Source: JBLIDK01 sp047632595 (lineage in GTDB: Bacteria; Bacteroidota; Bacteroidia; Sphingobacteriales; Sphingobacteriaceae). From it: a stretch of DNA of 64,000 nt. The DNA lies in NCBI GenBank assembly GCA_047632595.1, contig JBLIDK010000004.1, positions 11,373-75,372 of the forward strand, read 5' to 3'. Below are positions 35,040 through 43,359 of the stretch, piece after piece (the stretch's first letter is position 1; each line of letters opens with the position of its first letter). Position numbers and translations under genes: made by a program. The notes beneath the pieces are model-generated. The model had not been told where the DNA came from, did not search any database, and worked only from the letters and a program-made list of their open reading frames with translations.

Positions 35040-36500
35040 ATGAGTTCAGAAGAACAACTATCAGAAGAGCAACTAATACAGGAAGTTACAGAAAGTGATT
35101 ACAAATACGGCTTTGTGTCAAATTTGGATCAAGAATCCCTACCTAAGGGGTTAAGTGAGGATACTGTGCGTTTTATTTCGGCAAAAAAGAACGAGCCACA
35201 ATGGCTTCTTGATTGGAGATTAAAAGCATATGCGCAGTGGAAAGAAATGACTCCGCCTAATTGGCAAAATGTTCATTATCCTCCAATTGACTTTCAAGAT
35301 ATTATTTATTACGCTGGTTCAAAGCGTAAAAAAGCTCCTAAAAGTTTAGATGAAGTAGATCCAGAGTTGATTGAAACATTCAACAAATTAGGTATTTCAC
35401 TTGATGAGCAAAAACGACTTTCAGGAATGGCTGTTGATGCTGTTGTTGATAGTGAGTCGGTTATTACATCTTTCAAAGAACAACTAGGAGAGCTTGGAAT
35501 TATTTTCTGCTCAATTTCTGATGCAGTTCAAGAACATCCAGAATTAATAAAAAAATATTTAGGAAAAGTAGTACCACAAACAGACAACTATTACGCAGCC
35601 TTAAATTCTGCTGTATTTAGTGACGGGTCGTTTGTTTACATTCCAAAAGGAGTAAGATGTCCGATGGAATTAAGTACCTACTTTAGAATTAACATGGCCA
35701 ATACTGGTCAGTTTGAGCGTACATTGATTATTGCAGAGCCTGGTAGTTATGTTAGTTACCTTGAAGGTTGCACTGCTCCAATGCGTGATGAAAATCAGTT
35801 ACACGCGGCAATTGTTGAGCTTGTAGCCGAAGAAGATGCTGAAATAAAATATTCAACTGTTCAAAACTGGTATCCTGGTGATAAAGAAGGTAAAGGTGGT
35901 ATTTACAACTTCGTAACTAAACGTGGTATTTGTGCTGGTGATCGATCTAAAATATCGTGGACACAAGTAGAAACTGGTTCAGCTATTACTTGGAAATACC
36001 CAAGTGTAATTCTTAAAGGCGATGGTTCAATTGGCGAATTTTATTCAGTTGCCGTTACAAAAAACATGCAACAAGCTGACACTGGAACAAAAATGATTCA
36101 CCTTGGTAAAAACACCAAAAGTAGAATCGTTTCAAAAGGAATTTCAGCAGGAAGAAGTCACAATTCATATAGAGGTTTGGTTGAAATAAACCGAAGAGCA
36201 TCAAACGCAAGGAATTTTAGTCAGTGCGATTCATTGTTAATAGGAGATAAGTGTGGAGCACATACTTTCCCTTACATCGAATCAAAAAATGCAAGTGCCA
36301 ACATTGAGCACGAGGCAACAACTTCAAAAATTGGTGAAGACATTATGTTTTATTGCCAACAACGTGGGCTAAGCGAAGAAGATGCAGTTGCACTTATTGT
36401 AAATGGATATGCAAAAGAAGTATTAAACAAGCTTCCAATGGAATTTGCAGTAGAAGCACAAAAATTACTAACTATTAGTTTAGAAGGTAGTGTTGGTTAA
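35040..36500 (+). CDS. sufB: Fe-S cluster scaffold protein SufB
   Basis: The 486-aa protein is the SufB subunit of the SufBC2D complex that builds [Fe-S] clusters. The start region ([22 protein letters not shown]) and the core ([37 protein letters not shown], and the C-terminal [21 protein letters not shown] with its functional Cys) are typical. It is the first gene of the suf unit and precedes sufC by 33 bp. Confidence 0.97.
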   Translation: MSSEEQLSEEQLIQEVTESDYKYGFVSNLDQESLPKGLSEDTVRFISAKKNEPQWLLDWRLKAYAQWKEMTPPNWQNVHYPPIDFQDIIYYAGSKRKKAPKSLDEVDPELIETFNKLGISLDEQKRLSGMAVDAVVDSESVITSFKEQLGELGIIFCSISDAVQEHPELIKKYLGKVVPQTDNYYAALNSAVFSDGSFVYIPKGVRCPMELSTYFRINMANTGQFERTLIIAEPGSYVSYLEGCTAPMRDENQLHAAIVELVAEEDAEIKYSTVQNWYPGDKEGKGGIYNFVTKRGICAGDRSKISWTQVETGSAITWKYPSVILKGDGSIGEFYSVAVTKNMQQADTGTKMIHLGKNTKSRIVSKGISAGRSHNSYRGLVEINRRASNARNFSQCDSLLIGDKCGAHTFPYIESKNASANIEHEATTSKIGEDIMFYCQQRGLSEEDAVALIVNGYAKEVLNKLPMEFAVEAQKLLTISLEGSVG

Positions 36501-36533
36501 AAAAATATTCATAGTAAAATATTAGTAAACAAT

Positions 36534-37286
36534 ATGTTAAATATTAAAGATTTAAGAGTAAGCATCGAGGAAAAGGAAATTCTAAAAGGAATTAACTTAA
36601 GTATCAATCCAGGTGAAGTTCATGCAATAATGGGACCAAATGGTGCAGGTAAAAGCACTATGGCTTCTGTTTTAGCTGGAAGAGAAGAGTATAGTATTAC
36701 ACAAGGAAGTGTGGAGTTTGATGGGGTGGATTTATTAGAACTAGCTCCGGAAGAACGTGCACGTGAAGGCCTATTTTTAGCTTTCCAATACCCTGTTGAA
36801 ATACCAGGTGTGTCTATCTCTAACTTTTTAAGAGCTTCAGTTAATGAAGTAAGAAAACATAGAGGTAACGACGCTTTAACTTCTCCGGAATTATTAAAAC
36901 TGATTAAGGAAAAAATGTCAATGCTTGAAATGAAGCCTGATTTCTTAAAAAGATCGATGAACGAAGGGTTCTCTGGTGGAGAAAAGAAGCGAAATGAAAT
37001 TCTTCAAATGGCTTTACTAGATCCGAAATTGGCAATACTTGATGAAACCGATTCTGGTTTAGATATTGATGCCCTTAGAATTGTATCTGATGGGGTAAAC
37101 AAACTAAAGACTGCAAACAATGCAGTGTTAGTGATTACTCACTATCAACGTTTATTAGATTATATAGTTCCTGATTTTGTTCATGTATTAATGGACGGTA
37201 AAATTGTAAAGTCGGGCGATAAGTCGCTTGCTTTAGAATTAGAAGAAAAAGGATACGATTGGATTAAAGAAGAGCTAGTAGCCTAA
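36534..37286 (+). CDS. sufC: Fe-S assembly ATPase SufC
   Basis: The 250-aa ABC-type ATPase has Walker [10 protein letters not shown], signature SGGEKKRNE, Walker [13 protein letters not shown] and the H-loop ITHYQRLL. It powers conformational change in SufBC2D. It follows sufB by 33 bp and is followed by sufD after one base. Confidence 0.97.
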   Translation: MLNIKDLRVSIEEKEILKGINLSINPGEVHAIMGPNGAGKSTMASVLAGREEYSITQGSVEFDGVDLLELAPEERAREGLFLAFQYPVEIPGVSISNFLRASVNEVRKHRGNDALTSPELLKLIKEKMSMLEMKPDFLKRSMNEGFSGGEKKRNEILQMALLDPKLAILDETDSGLDIDALRIVSDGVNKLKTANNAVLVITHYQRLLDYIVPDFVHVLMDGKIVKSGDKSLALELEEKGYDWIKEELVA

Positions 37287-37287
37287 T

Positions 37288-38604
37288 ATGAGCAAAGAAA
37301 TTATATTAAAAAAAGTTTTTATTGATCAATTTGACGCTTTGGAAAAGCAGTTAAATGGTCAAAGTTCTAAACCTATACATTCTATTAGGAAAGAAGCATT
37401 AGCTGACTTTTCTAAACTAGGTATACCAACTAAAAAGAACGAACAATACAAGTATACAAGTCTTAACACTTTAGTATCATCTGAATTTGGAACCCCTGAA
37501 AAGGTTGAACAAAAAGATATTGATCATTTAAAGACTGAGCTAAAAATTGAAGAAGATGTTCACAAGATTATCTTAATCAACGGACAGTTTATCAATGAGC
37601 TTTCGCACTTTGGTGAAAACCTAGAAGTAAGATCATTGGCTGAATGCATTACTCAAGAACATCCTGCAGTAATGCAAAACTTGAGTGCTGAGAATCCTGA
37701 TAAAGATGCTTTTAGAGCGTTAAATACTGCCTTTATTCGCGATGGAGTTTTTATTCACATTAAGAAAGGGCAAAATATTACCAAGCCTGTCCTAATTAAA
37801 AACATTGCCTTTAATCAAAAGCGCAATACAATAATTAACACTCGAAACTTATTTCTACTTGAAGAAAGTTCTTCGGTAAAAATTATCCAAGAGTCAGGTA
37901 AAAAAGAAGCAAACGATTACAGAGTATTTTTAAATACGGCAAACGATTGCATAGTAGGTAAAAACGCGTTTTTACACGGTTACAAAGTTCAAGACGATTT
38001 AGAGAGCACGGTTAAAATTAACAGCACTTGGATTAGACAAGCTAGAGACAGTAATTACAAACAAGTTACGGTTACTTTAAACGGTGGTCTTGTTCGAAAT
38101 AATGTTCATGTTCAACTTCAAGGAGAAAATGCACATACAGAATTGAATGGGGTATGGGTAATTGATGGTATTCAACACGTTGATAACCACTTGGTGATAG
38201 ATCATCAAGTACCAAGATGTGAGAGTAACCAGCTTTATAAAGGTATAATGGATGATAAGTCCTCTGGTGTTTTTAGTGGTAGAGTAATTGTAAGACAAGA
38301 TGCTCAGCAAACAAATGCATACCAAACCAACAACAATATTTTATTGGGTGATAGTGCTACCATTGATACTATGCCGCAATTAGAGATTTTTGCTGATGAT
38401 GTAAAATGTAGTCATGGTGCAACAACAGGTCAATTAGATGAAGAACAACTATTTTATCTTCGATCTAGAGGTTTAGGGTTAAAAGATGCAAAAGCACTTT
38501 TGTTAAACGCTTTCGCGAATGAAGTGGTTGACAAAATTGAGATAGATTACATTAAAAACCGCTTGCAAAAAGCAATTGAAGGCAAATTGTTTAAGCATTT
38601 ATAG
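37288..38604 (+). CDS. sufD: Fe-S assembly protein SufD
   Basis: The 438-aa SufB paralogue has the shared beta-helix core and the C-terminal block EIFADDVKCSHGATTGQLDEEQLFYLRSRGL, with the conserved His-Gly. It forms the SufB-SufD heterodimer. Its N-terminal half is diverged, as usual. The next gene begins immediately after its stop. Confidence 0.96.
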   Translation: MSKEIILKKVFIDQFDALEKQLNGQSSKPIHSIRKEALADFSKLGIPTKKNEQYKYTSLNTLVSSEFGTPEKVEQKDIDHLKTELKIEEDVHKIILINGQFINELSHFGENLEVRSLAECITQEHPAVMQNLSAENPDKDAFRALNTAFIRDGVFIHIKKGQNITKPVLIKNIAFNQKRNTIINTRNLFLLEESSSVKIIQESGKKEANDYRVFLNTANDCIVGKNAFLHGYKVQDDLESTVKINSTWIRQARDSNYKQVTVTLNGGLVRNNVHVQLQGENAHTELNGVWVIDGIQHVDNHLVIDHQVPRCESNQLYKGIMDDKSSGVFSGRVIVRQDAQQTNAYQTNNNILLGDSATIDTMPQLEIFADDVKCSHGATTGQLDEEQLFYLRSRGLGLKDAKALLLNAFANEVVDKIEIDYIKNRLQKAIEGKLFKHL

Positions 38605-39846
38605 ATGATAGAAACTAAGAAAGAAATGTTTTTTGATGTGAATTCGGTTAGAGCCGATTTCCCAATACTTAACCAAAAAGTTGGAAAATACGACTTAGTT
38701 TATCTAGATAATGCTGCTACTTCACAAAAACCAAATGTGGTAATTGATAGTGTTACAGACTATTATCAACACATTAACTCAAATATTCACAGAGGAGTAC
38801 ATTACTTAAGTCAACTAGCAACCGATTCGCATGAAAATGCAAGAGATACTGTACGTGACTTTATTGGTGCTGAGCACAGTCACGAATGTATTTTTGTTCG
38901 TAATGCTACTGAAGGGATCAACCTTGTTGCTTCATCATGGGGTAGAAAAAACATTCACGAAGGCGATGAGATAATTATTAGCGAAATGGAACACCACGCT
39001 AATATTGTTCCTTGGCAGATAATTTGTGAAGAACGAAAGGCTGTGCTTAAAGTCATTCCAATGAATGATGATGGAGAGTTAATTTTTTCTGAATACGAAA
39101 AGCTATTAAGTTCCAAAACCAAGTTAGTATCAATAGTTTACATAAGTAATACTCTTGGAACTATAAATCCCGTTAAGGATATTATAGAATTGGCCCATAA
39201 AGTAGGAGCCTTAGTTATGATTGATGGAGCGCAAAGCTCACCACACATGAGGGTTAATGTACAAGAATTAGACTGTGATTTTTATGTGTTTTCTGGACAT
39301 AAAGTATTTGGGCCATCAGGAACAGGTATACTTTATGGAAAAGAAGCTATTTTGAATGATACTCCTCCATATCAAACAGGTGGAGCCATGATTTCGGAAG
39401 TAACTTTTCCTAAAACAACTTTTAATGAACTGCCATTTAAGTTTGAAGCAGGTACTCCAAACATTGAAGGAGCTCATGGTTTAGCAAAAGCAATAGATTA
39501 TTTAAATGCAATTGGATTTAAAAATATTGAAGCCTACGAAAAAGACTTATTAGAATTTGCCACAGCAGAGTTATTAAAGGTAAAAGGCTTAAAGATTATA
39601 GGTACAGCTAAAAATAAGGCAAGTGTTATTTCTTTTTTGATAGATGGAATACATTCGCATGATATTGGAGTGTTATTGGATAAAATGGGCATTGCGGTTC
39701 GTACCGGGCACCACTGTTGCCAACCAATAATGAAGCATTTTAATATTTCCGGGACGTGTAGGGCTTCTTTTACCTTTTACAATACCAAAGACGAAATTTT
39801 AAAATTAGCTAAGGGATTAGAAACAGCTAAAAACATGTTATCATAG
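38605..39846 (+). CDS. sufS: Cysteine desulfurase SufS
   Basis: The 413-aa PLP enzyme takes sulfur from cysteine. The PLP Lys is in VFSGHKVFGPSGTG, the phosphate and cofactor region is HHANIVPWQ, and the active Cys is in RTGHHCCQP, the class II short-loop form that needs SufE. Its stop overlaps the GTG start of sufE. Confidence 0.96.
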   Translation: MIETKKEMFFDVNSVRADFPILNQKVGKYDLVYLDNAATSQKPNVVIDSVTDYYQHINSNIHRGVHYLSQLATDSHENARDTVRDFIGAEHSHECIFVRNATEGINLVASSWGRKNIHEGDEIIISEMEHHANIVPWQIICEERKAVLKVIPMNDDGELIFSEYEKLLSSKTKLVSIVYISNTLGTINPVKDIIELAHKVGALVMIDGAQSSPHMRVNVQELDCDFYVFSGHKVFGPSGTGILYGKEAILNDTPPYQTGGAMISEVTFPKTTFNELPFKFEAGTPNIEGAHGLAKAIDYLNAIGFKNIEAYEKDLLEFATAELLKVKGLKIIGTAKNKASVISFLIDGIHSHDIGVLLDKMGIAVRTGHHCCQPIMKHFNISGTCRASFTFYNTKDEILKLAKGLETAKNMLS

Positions 39847-40274
39847 TGTCTACAATAGAAGAAATACAACAAGAAATTATTGAGGAGTTCAGTTTATTTG
39901 ATGACTGGATGGAAAAGTACCAATACATCATTGACAGTGGCAAAACCTTAAGCCCTTTGGATGCTGCTTATAGAACTGAGGAATTAATAATAAAAGGTTG
40001 TCAAAGTCAAGTGTGGCTGAGACCAATTGTAAAAGTCGATCAAGTACTATTTGAAGCAGATAGCGATGCGGCAATTGTTAAGGGATTAATTTCATTATTA
40101 GTTCGAGTAATGTCGGGTCAAAAAGTAGGTGAGGTGGCTAAAGCAGATTTACACTTTATTGATGATATAGGCATGCGTGAGCACTTATCAATGACAAGAT
40201 CTAATGGTTTGTCTCAAATGATTAAGCAAATGAAAAATTACGCAGTAGTTTTAGAAAGACAATCATCTAATTAA
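39846..40274 (+). CDS. sufE: Sulfur acceptor protein SufE
   Basis: The 142-aa protein accepts persulfide from SufS through Cys in IKGCQSQVWL. The start is a GTG (TAGTG) overlapping the sufS stop by one base; no ATG is closer. Confidence 0.94.
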   Translation: MSTIEEIQQEIIEEFSLFDDWMEKYQYIIDSGKTLSPLDAAYRTEELIIKGCQSQVWLRPIVKVDQVLFEADSDAAIVKGLISLLVRVMSGQKVGEVAKADLHFIDDIGMREHLSMTRSNGLSQMIKQMKNYAVVLERQSSN

Positions 40275-40283
40275 AAACATAAA

Positions 40284-40613
40284 ATGAAGAACGAAGTATC
40301 AACATCTAACAAGGAATTAGAAGATAAAATAATACAGGTTATTAAAACTGTGTATGATCCAGAAATACCGGTAGATATTTATGAACTGGGGTTAATTTAC
40401 AGCGTTACAATTAAAGATAACTTTGATGTTGATGTTGTTATGACCTTAACTTCGCCTGCTTGCCCAGTGGCTGGGACTTTACCTAAAGAAGTTGAAGATA
40501 AAATTGCTTGTGTTAAGGGAGTTGAAAAAGTAACGCTAGAATTAACGTTTGATCCACCTTGGGATAAAGAAATGATGACTGAGGATGCAAGATTTGAATT
40601 AGGAATGATGTAA
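40284..40613 (+). CDS. SUF-associated DUF59 (SufT/PaaD-like) protein
   Basis: The 109-aa protein has the DUF59 core TVYDPEIPVDIYELGLIYSV and LTSPACPVAGTLPKEVE, with a conserved Cys, and the end FDPPWDKEMMTEDARFELG. The family helps mature Fe-S proteins. It sits nine bases after sufE and nine before the reductase gene, in the same transcription unit. Confidence 0.92.
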   Translation: MKNEVSTSNKELEDKIIQVIKTVYDPEIPVDIYELGLIYSVTIKDNFDVDVVMTLTSPACPVAGTLPKEVEDKIACVKGVEKVTLELTFDPPWDKEMMTEDARFELGMM

Positions 40614-40622
40614 ATTAAGGAT

Positions 40623-41666
40623 ATGTCGCTACACTTTTACTCACTTAAGATTGCCAAAATTGTAAAGGAAACTGAAGATTCAAGCTCTTTATTGTTCGAA
40701 TTGTCTAAATCTGACCGTAAAAAGTACAAGTTTGAAGCTGGACAATATTTAAACGTAAGAATAACTGTTAATGGTAATGAAGAGAGAAGGTCCTATTCAA
40801 TTTTCACTTCACCAAGCTCAAAAGAACTTGGTGTAGCTATTAAAAGGGTTAAAGACGGGCTTGTTTCTAATCACATAATTGACAATTTAAAAGAAGGTGA
40901 TTCAATAGAGGTAATGCCTCCTGCAGGTCACTTTACCTTAGAAAAACCTAAGAAAGTAAGTGAAGTAGTGTTTTTTGCTGCTGGTAGTGGAATCACTCCA
41001 CAAATGTCCTTAATTCAAGATGTATTAGATAGAACCAAGAAAACGGCTGTTCAATTGCATTATGGTAATAGAACTGAATCAAGTATAATCTTTAAAAATT
41101 CATTAAGTGAGTTAGTTTCTAAAAACTCTAAACGTTTTGATGTTTCTCATTACCTAACTAATGCTCCTGAAAATTGGAGTGGAAATACAGGCCGTATCGA
41201 TGCTTCAGCTTGTAAAGCTGTGATTGAAAGTCTTGCAAGCCCAAAAGAGGCTCTTTTCTTTATTTGTGGTCCTGAATTAATGATGGACAGCTTAGAAGTT
41301 ACTTTGGTGGCTGCTGGAATAGACAAATCAAATATTCACATAGAGCATTTTTTGCATGCAAAACAAGAAGCCGTTCTAAAAAGCAATAATACCGAACAAG
41401 ATATTCAAGTTATTTTGGACGGAGAATCACATCCTATACATGTTAAAAAGGGCGAAAGCATACTAGACGCCGTTATGGATGCCAATTTAGACCCACCATA
41501 TAGCTGTCAGAGTGGTATTTGTACTACATGCATGGCCAAATTAGTTTCAGGAACTGTTGAGATGGAAGAGGACTTAGGGCTTAGCGAACATGATAAGGAA
41601 GAAGGATACATTTTAACTTGCCAAGCGCACCCAACTTCTAAAGAAGTTGTTGTTGAATACGAATAG
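40623..41666 (+). CDS. PaaE-like ferredoxin/flavin reductase with C-terminal [2Fe-2S] domain
   Basis: The 347-aa protein has an FAD domain (RRSYSIFTSP; about 10-100), a NAD(P) domain (FFAAGSGITPQMSLIQDVL; about 115-235) and a plant-type [2Fe-2S] domain (YSCQSGICTTCMAKLVSG, then ILTCQAHP: four Cys). PaaE transfers electrons from NADPH to an oxygenase. Being nine bases behind the SUF gene block suggests instead that it supplies electrons to cluster assembly or is itself a client. That use is inference. Confidence 0.88.
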   Translation: MSLHFYSLKIAKIVKETEDSSSLLFELSKSDRKKYKFEAGQYLNVRITVNGNEERRSYSIFTSPSSKELGVAIKRVKDGLVSNHIIDNLKEGDSIEVMPPAGHFTLEKPKKVSEVVFFAAGSGITPQMSLIQDVLDRTKKTAVQLHYGNRTESSIIFKNSLSELVSKNSKRFDVSHYLTNAPENWSGNTGRIDASACKAVIESLASPKEALFFICGPELMMDSLEVTLVAAGIDKSNIHIEHFLHAKQEAVLKSNNTEQDIQVILDGESHPIHVKKGESILDAVMDANLDPPYSCQSGICTTCMAKLVSGTVEMEEDLGLSEHDKEEGYILTCQAHPTSKEVVVEYE

Positions 41667-41727
41667 TGGCAAAGTTTTTGCACAACCTACATTAAAAATA
41701 CCATAAAGGATACCTACTACTTACATT

Positions 41728-42537
41728 ATGAATCTCAAATTATCTAAACCTATTGCCTTTTTCGACATTGAATCTACTGGATTAGATGTTTCGAAAGACC
41801 GAATAATTGAAATAGCAATTCTGACGGTATATCCTGATGGTAAAGAGGATATGAAGGTTTATATTACCAATCCTGGAATACCAATTTCTGCAGAAAATAC
41901 TACTTTTCATGGATTTACAGATGAAAGGGTAAAGGACAAGCCATTTTTTAAAGAAGTTGCAGATGAGATTGCAAAGGATTTAGAAAAATGTGACTTTTCG
42001 GGTTATAACTGTTTACGATTTGACGTTCCACTATTAATGGAGGAATTTTTAAGGGCAGAGGTTGACTTTAATCTTGATAAAGTTAATATTGTTGATGTCC
42101 AAAATATTTTTCATCAAATGGAAAAAAGAACCTTGGCAGCCGCATATAAATTTTATTGTGGAGAAGAGTTAATAAATGCCCATAGTGCTGAAGCAGATAT
42201 TAGAGCAACTTACGAGGTCTTTAAGGCTCAATTAATAAAGTATGATGGAATTGAGTATGTTGATAATAATGGCAAAATAACAAAGCCTATAGTGAACAAC
42301 ATGAAGGTTTTAGCAGAATTCACTAATGTTCGAAATTTCGTTGACTTTGCAGGAAGAATTGCTTGGAAAGATGATGTAGAGGTTTTTAATTTTGGTAAGC
42401 ATAAGGGAAAACCGGTTACCGAAGTTTTTGAAAAAGAATCAAGCTATTACGATTGGATGATGAAAGGTGATTTTCCTGAATTCACAAAGCGAAAAATAAC
42501 CGAGATTAGGTTAAAAGCTATGCAAAATCATCATTAG
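41728..42537 (+). CDS. DnaQ-like 3'-5' exonuclease with C-terminal DUF3820 domain
   Basis: The 269-aa protein has an intact DEDDh site: FFDIESTGLD (Asp, Glu), YNCLRFDVPLL (Asp) and AHSAEADIRAT (His, Asp). After about residue 215 comes the small DUF3820 module FNFGKHKGKPVTEVFEKESSYYDWM. This is not the epsilon subunit itself but a related single-strand exonuclease. It is separated from the reductase by 61 bp. Confidence 0.87.
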   Translation: MNLKLSKPIAFFDIESTGLDVSKDRIIEIAILTVYPDGKEDMKVYITNPGIPISAENTTFHGFTDERVKDKPFFKEVADEIAKDLEKCDFSGYNCLRFDVPLLMEEFLRAEVDFNLDKVNIVDVQNIFHQMEKRTLAAAYKFYCGEELINAHSAEADIRATYEVFKAQLIKYDGIEYVDNNGKITKPIVNNMKVLAEFTNVRNFVDFAGRIAWKDDVEVFNFGKHKGKPVTEVFEKESSYYDWMMKGDFPEFTKRKITEIRLKAMQNHH

Positions 42538-42594
42538 CACCAACTTCTATCTATACCCATTGAGGGCGCTCAGGAGGTGGAATTGCACTTACTC

Positions 42595-43359
42595 TTAACA
42601 TGATTCCCATTCCTCTCTAAAAACTTTCCTTTTCCTAACCGACAAAGGAATGGAACTTCCATCTACCAAAGTTATACCACTTAGATCATTAGAATTTATG
42701 CTTTTAACATACTTTAAATTAACTAAAAATGATTTATGGCATCTGGAAAAATTCAACTCAGAAAGTACTTCTTCATACTTTCTTAAAACATATGATGAGA
42801 TATACCATGAGCCATCCAAAAGACAGAATTTAGTATAACATCCCTTTGCTTCACAGTACAGTAAATTGTTTATGGTAATTTTAATATGTCCACCATTATG
42901 TGGGATCATCAAGAAATCAACTTTCTTATTTTTAATACTGGCTTCAGAAGTGTCTAATTGATCCGAAGTTTGAACATCTTGAGCAATTAACAACTCCTTC
43001 GATTTTGCTCTTCTAATAGTCTCCTGAAGCTCCTCAACATTTATAGGCTTAAGTAAGTAATCCATTGCAGCATACTTAAACGCTCTAATGGCATAATGGT
43101 CATAGGCAGTAACAAATGCCACCTGAAAATCTCTATTGCTTAAAGAATCAAGCAATTGAAATCCTGTATTGTTATTGATTTCTATGTCTAAAAAAACTAA
43201 ATCTGGTTTAGTTTCTTCTATTTCTTTTTTACCATCTTCGATAGATGTTGCAGTGCCTACCACTATAACACCAGTACAAAACTCTTGAATCATAAGCCGA
43301 AGTACTTCTATAACATCTTCTTCATCATCAATTAATACAATTTTTAATGTTTTAGTCAT
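42595..43359 (-). CDS. LytTR-family response regulator
   Basis: The 254-aa protein has a receiver domain (phosphoacceptor Asp58 in LVFLDIEIN; acidic pocket LIDDEED; Thr in FVTAYDHYA; Lys in YLLKPI) and a LytTR DNA-binding domain (about 150-254: LLYCEAKGCYTKFCLLDG, RCHKSFLVNLKYVKSI, SIPLSVRKRKVF). The ATG at 43359 overlaps the kinase stop by eight bases. The 43368 alternative begins with TTG. LytTR proteins bind pairs of direct repeats; two such sites lie upstream of the kinase gene at 46307-46462. Confidence 0.93.
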   Translation of the reverse strand: MTKTLKIVLIDDEEDVIEVLRLMIQEFCTGVIVVGTATSIEDGKKEIEETKPDLVFLDIEINNNTGFQLLDSLSNRDFQVAFVTAYDHYAIRAFKYAAMDYLLKPINVEELQETIRRAKSKELLIAQDVQTSDQLDTSEASIKNKKVDFLMIPHNGGHIKITINNLLYCEAKGCYTKFCLLDGSWYISSYVLRKYEEVLSELNFSRCHKSFLVNLKYVKSINSNDLSGITLVDGSSIPLSVRKRKVFREEWESC

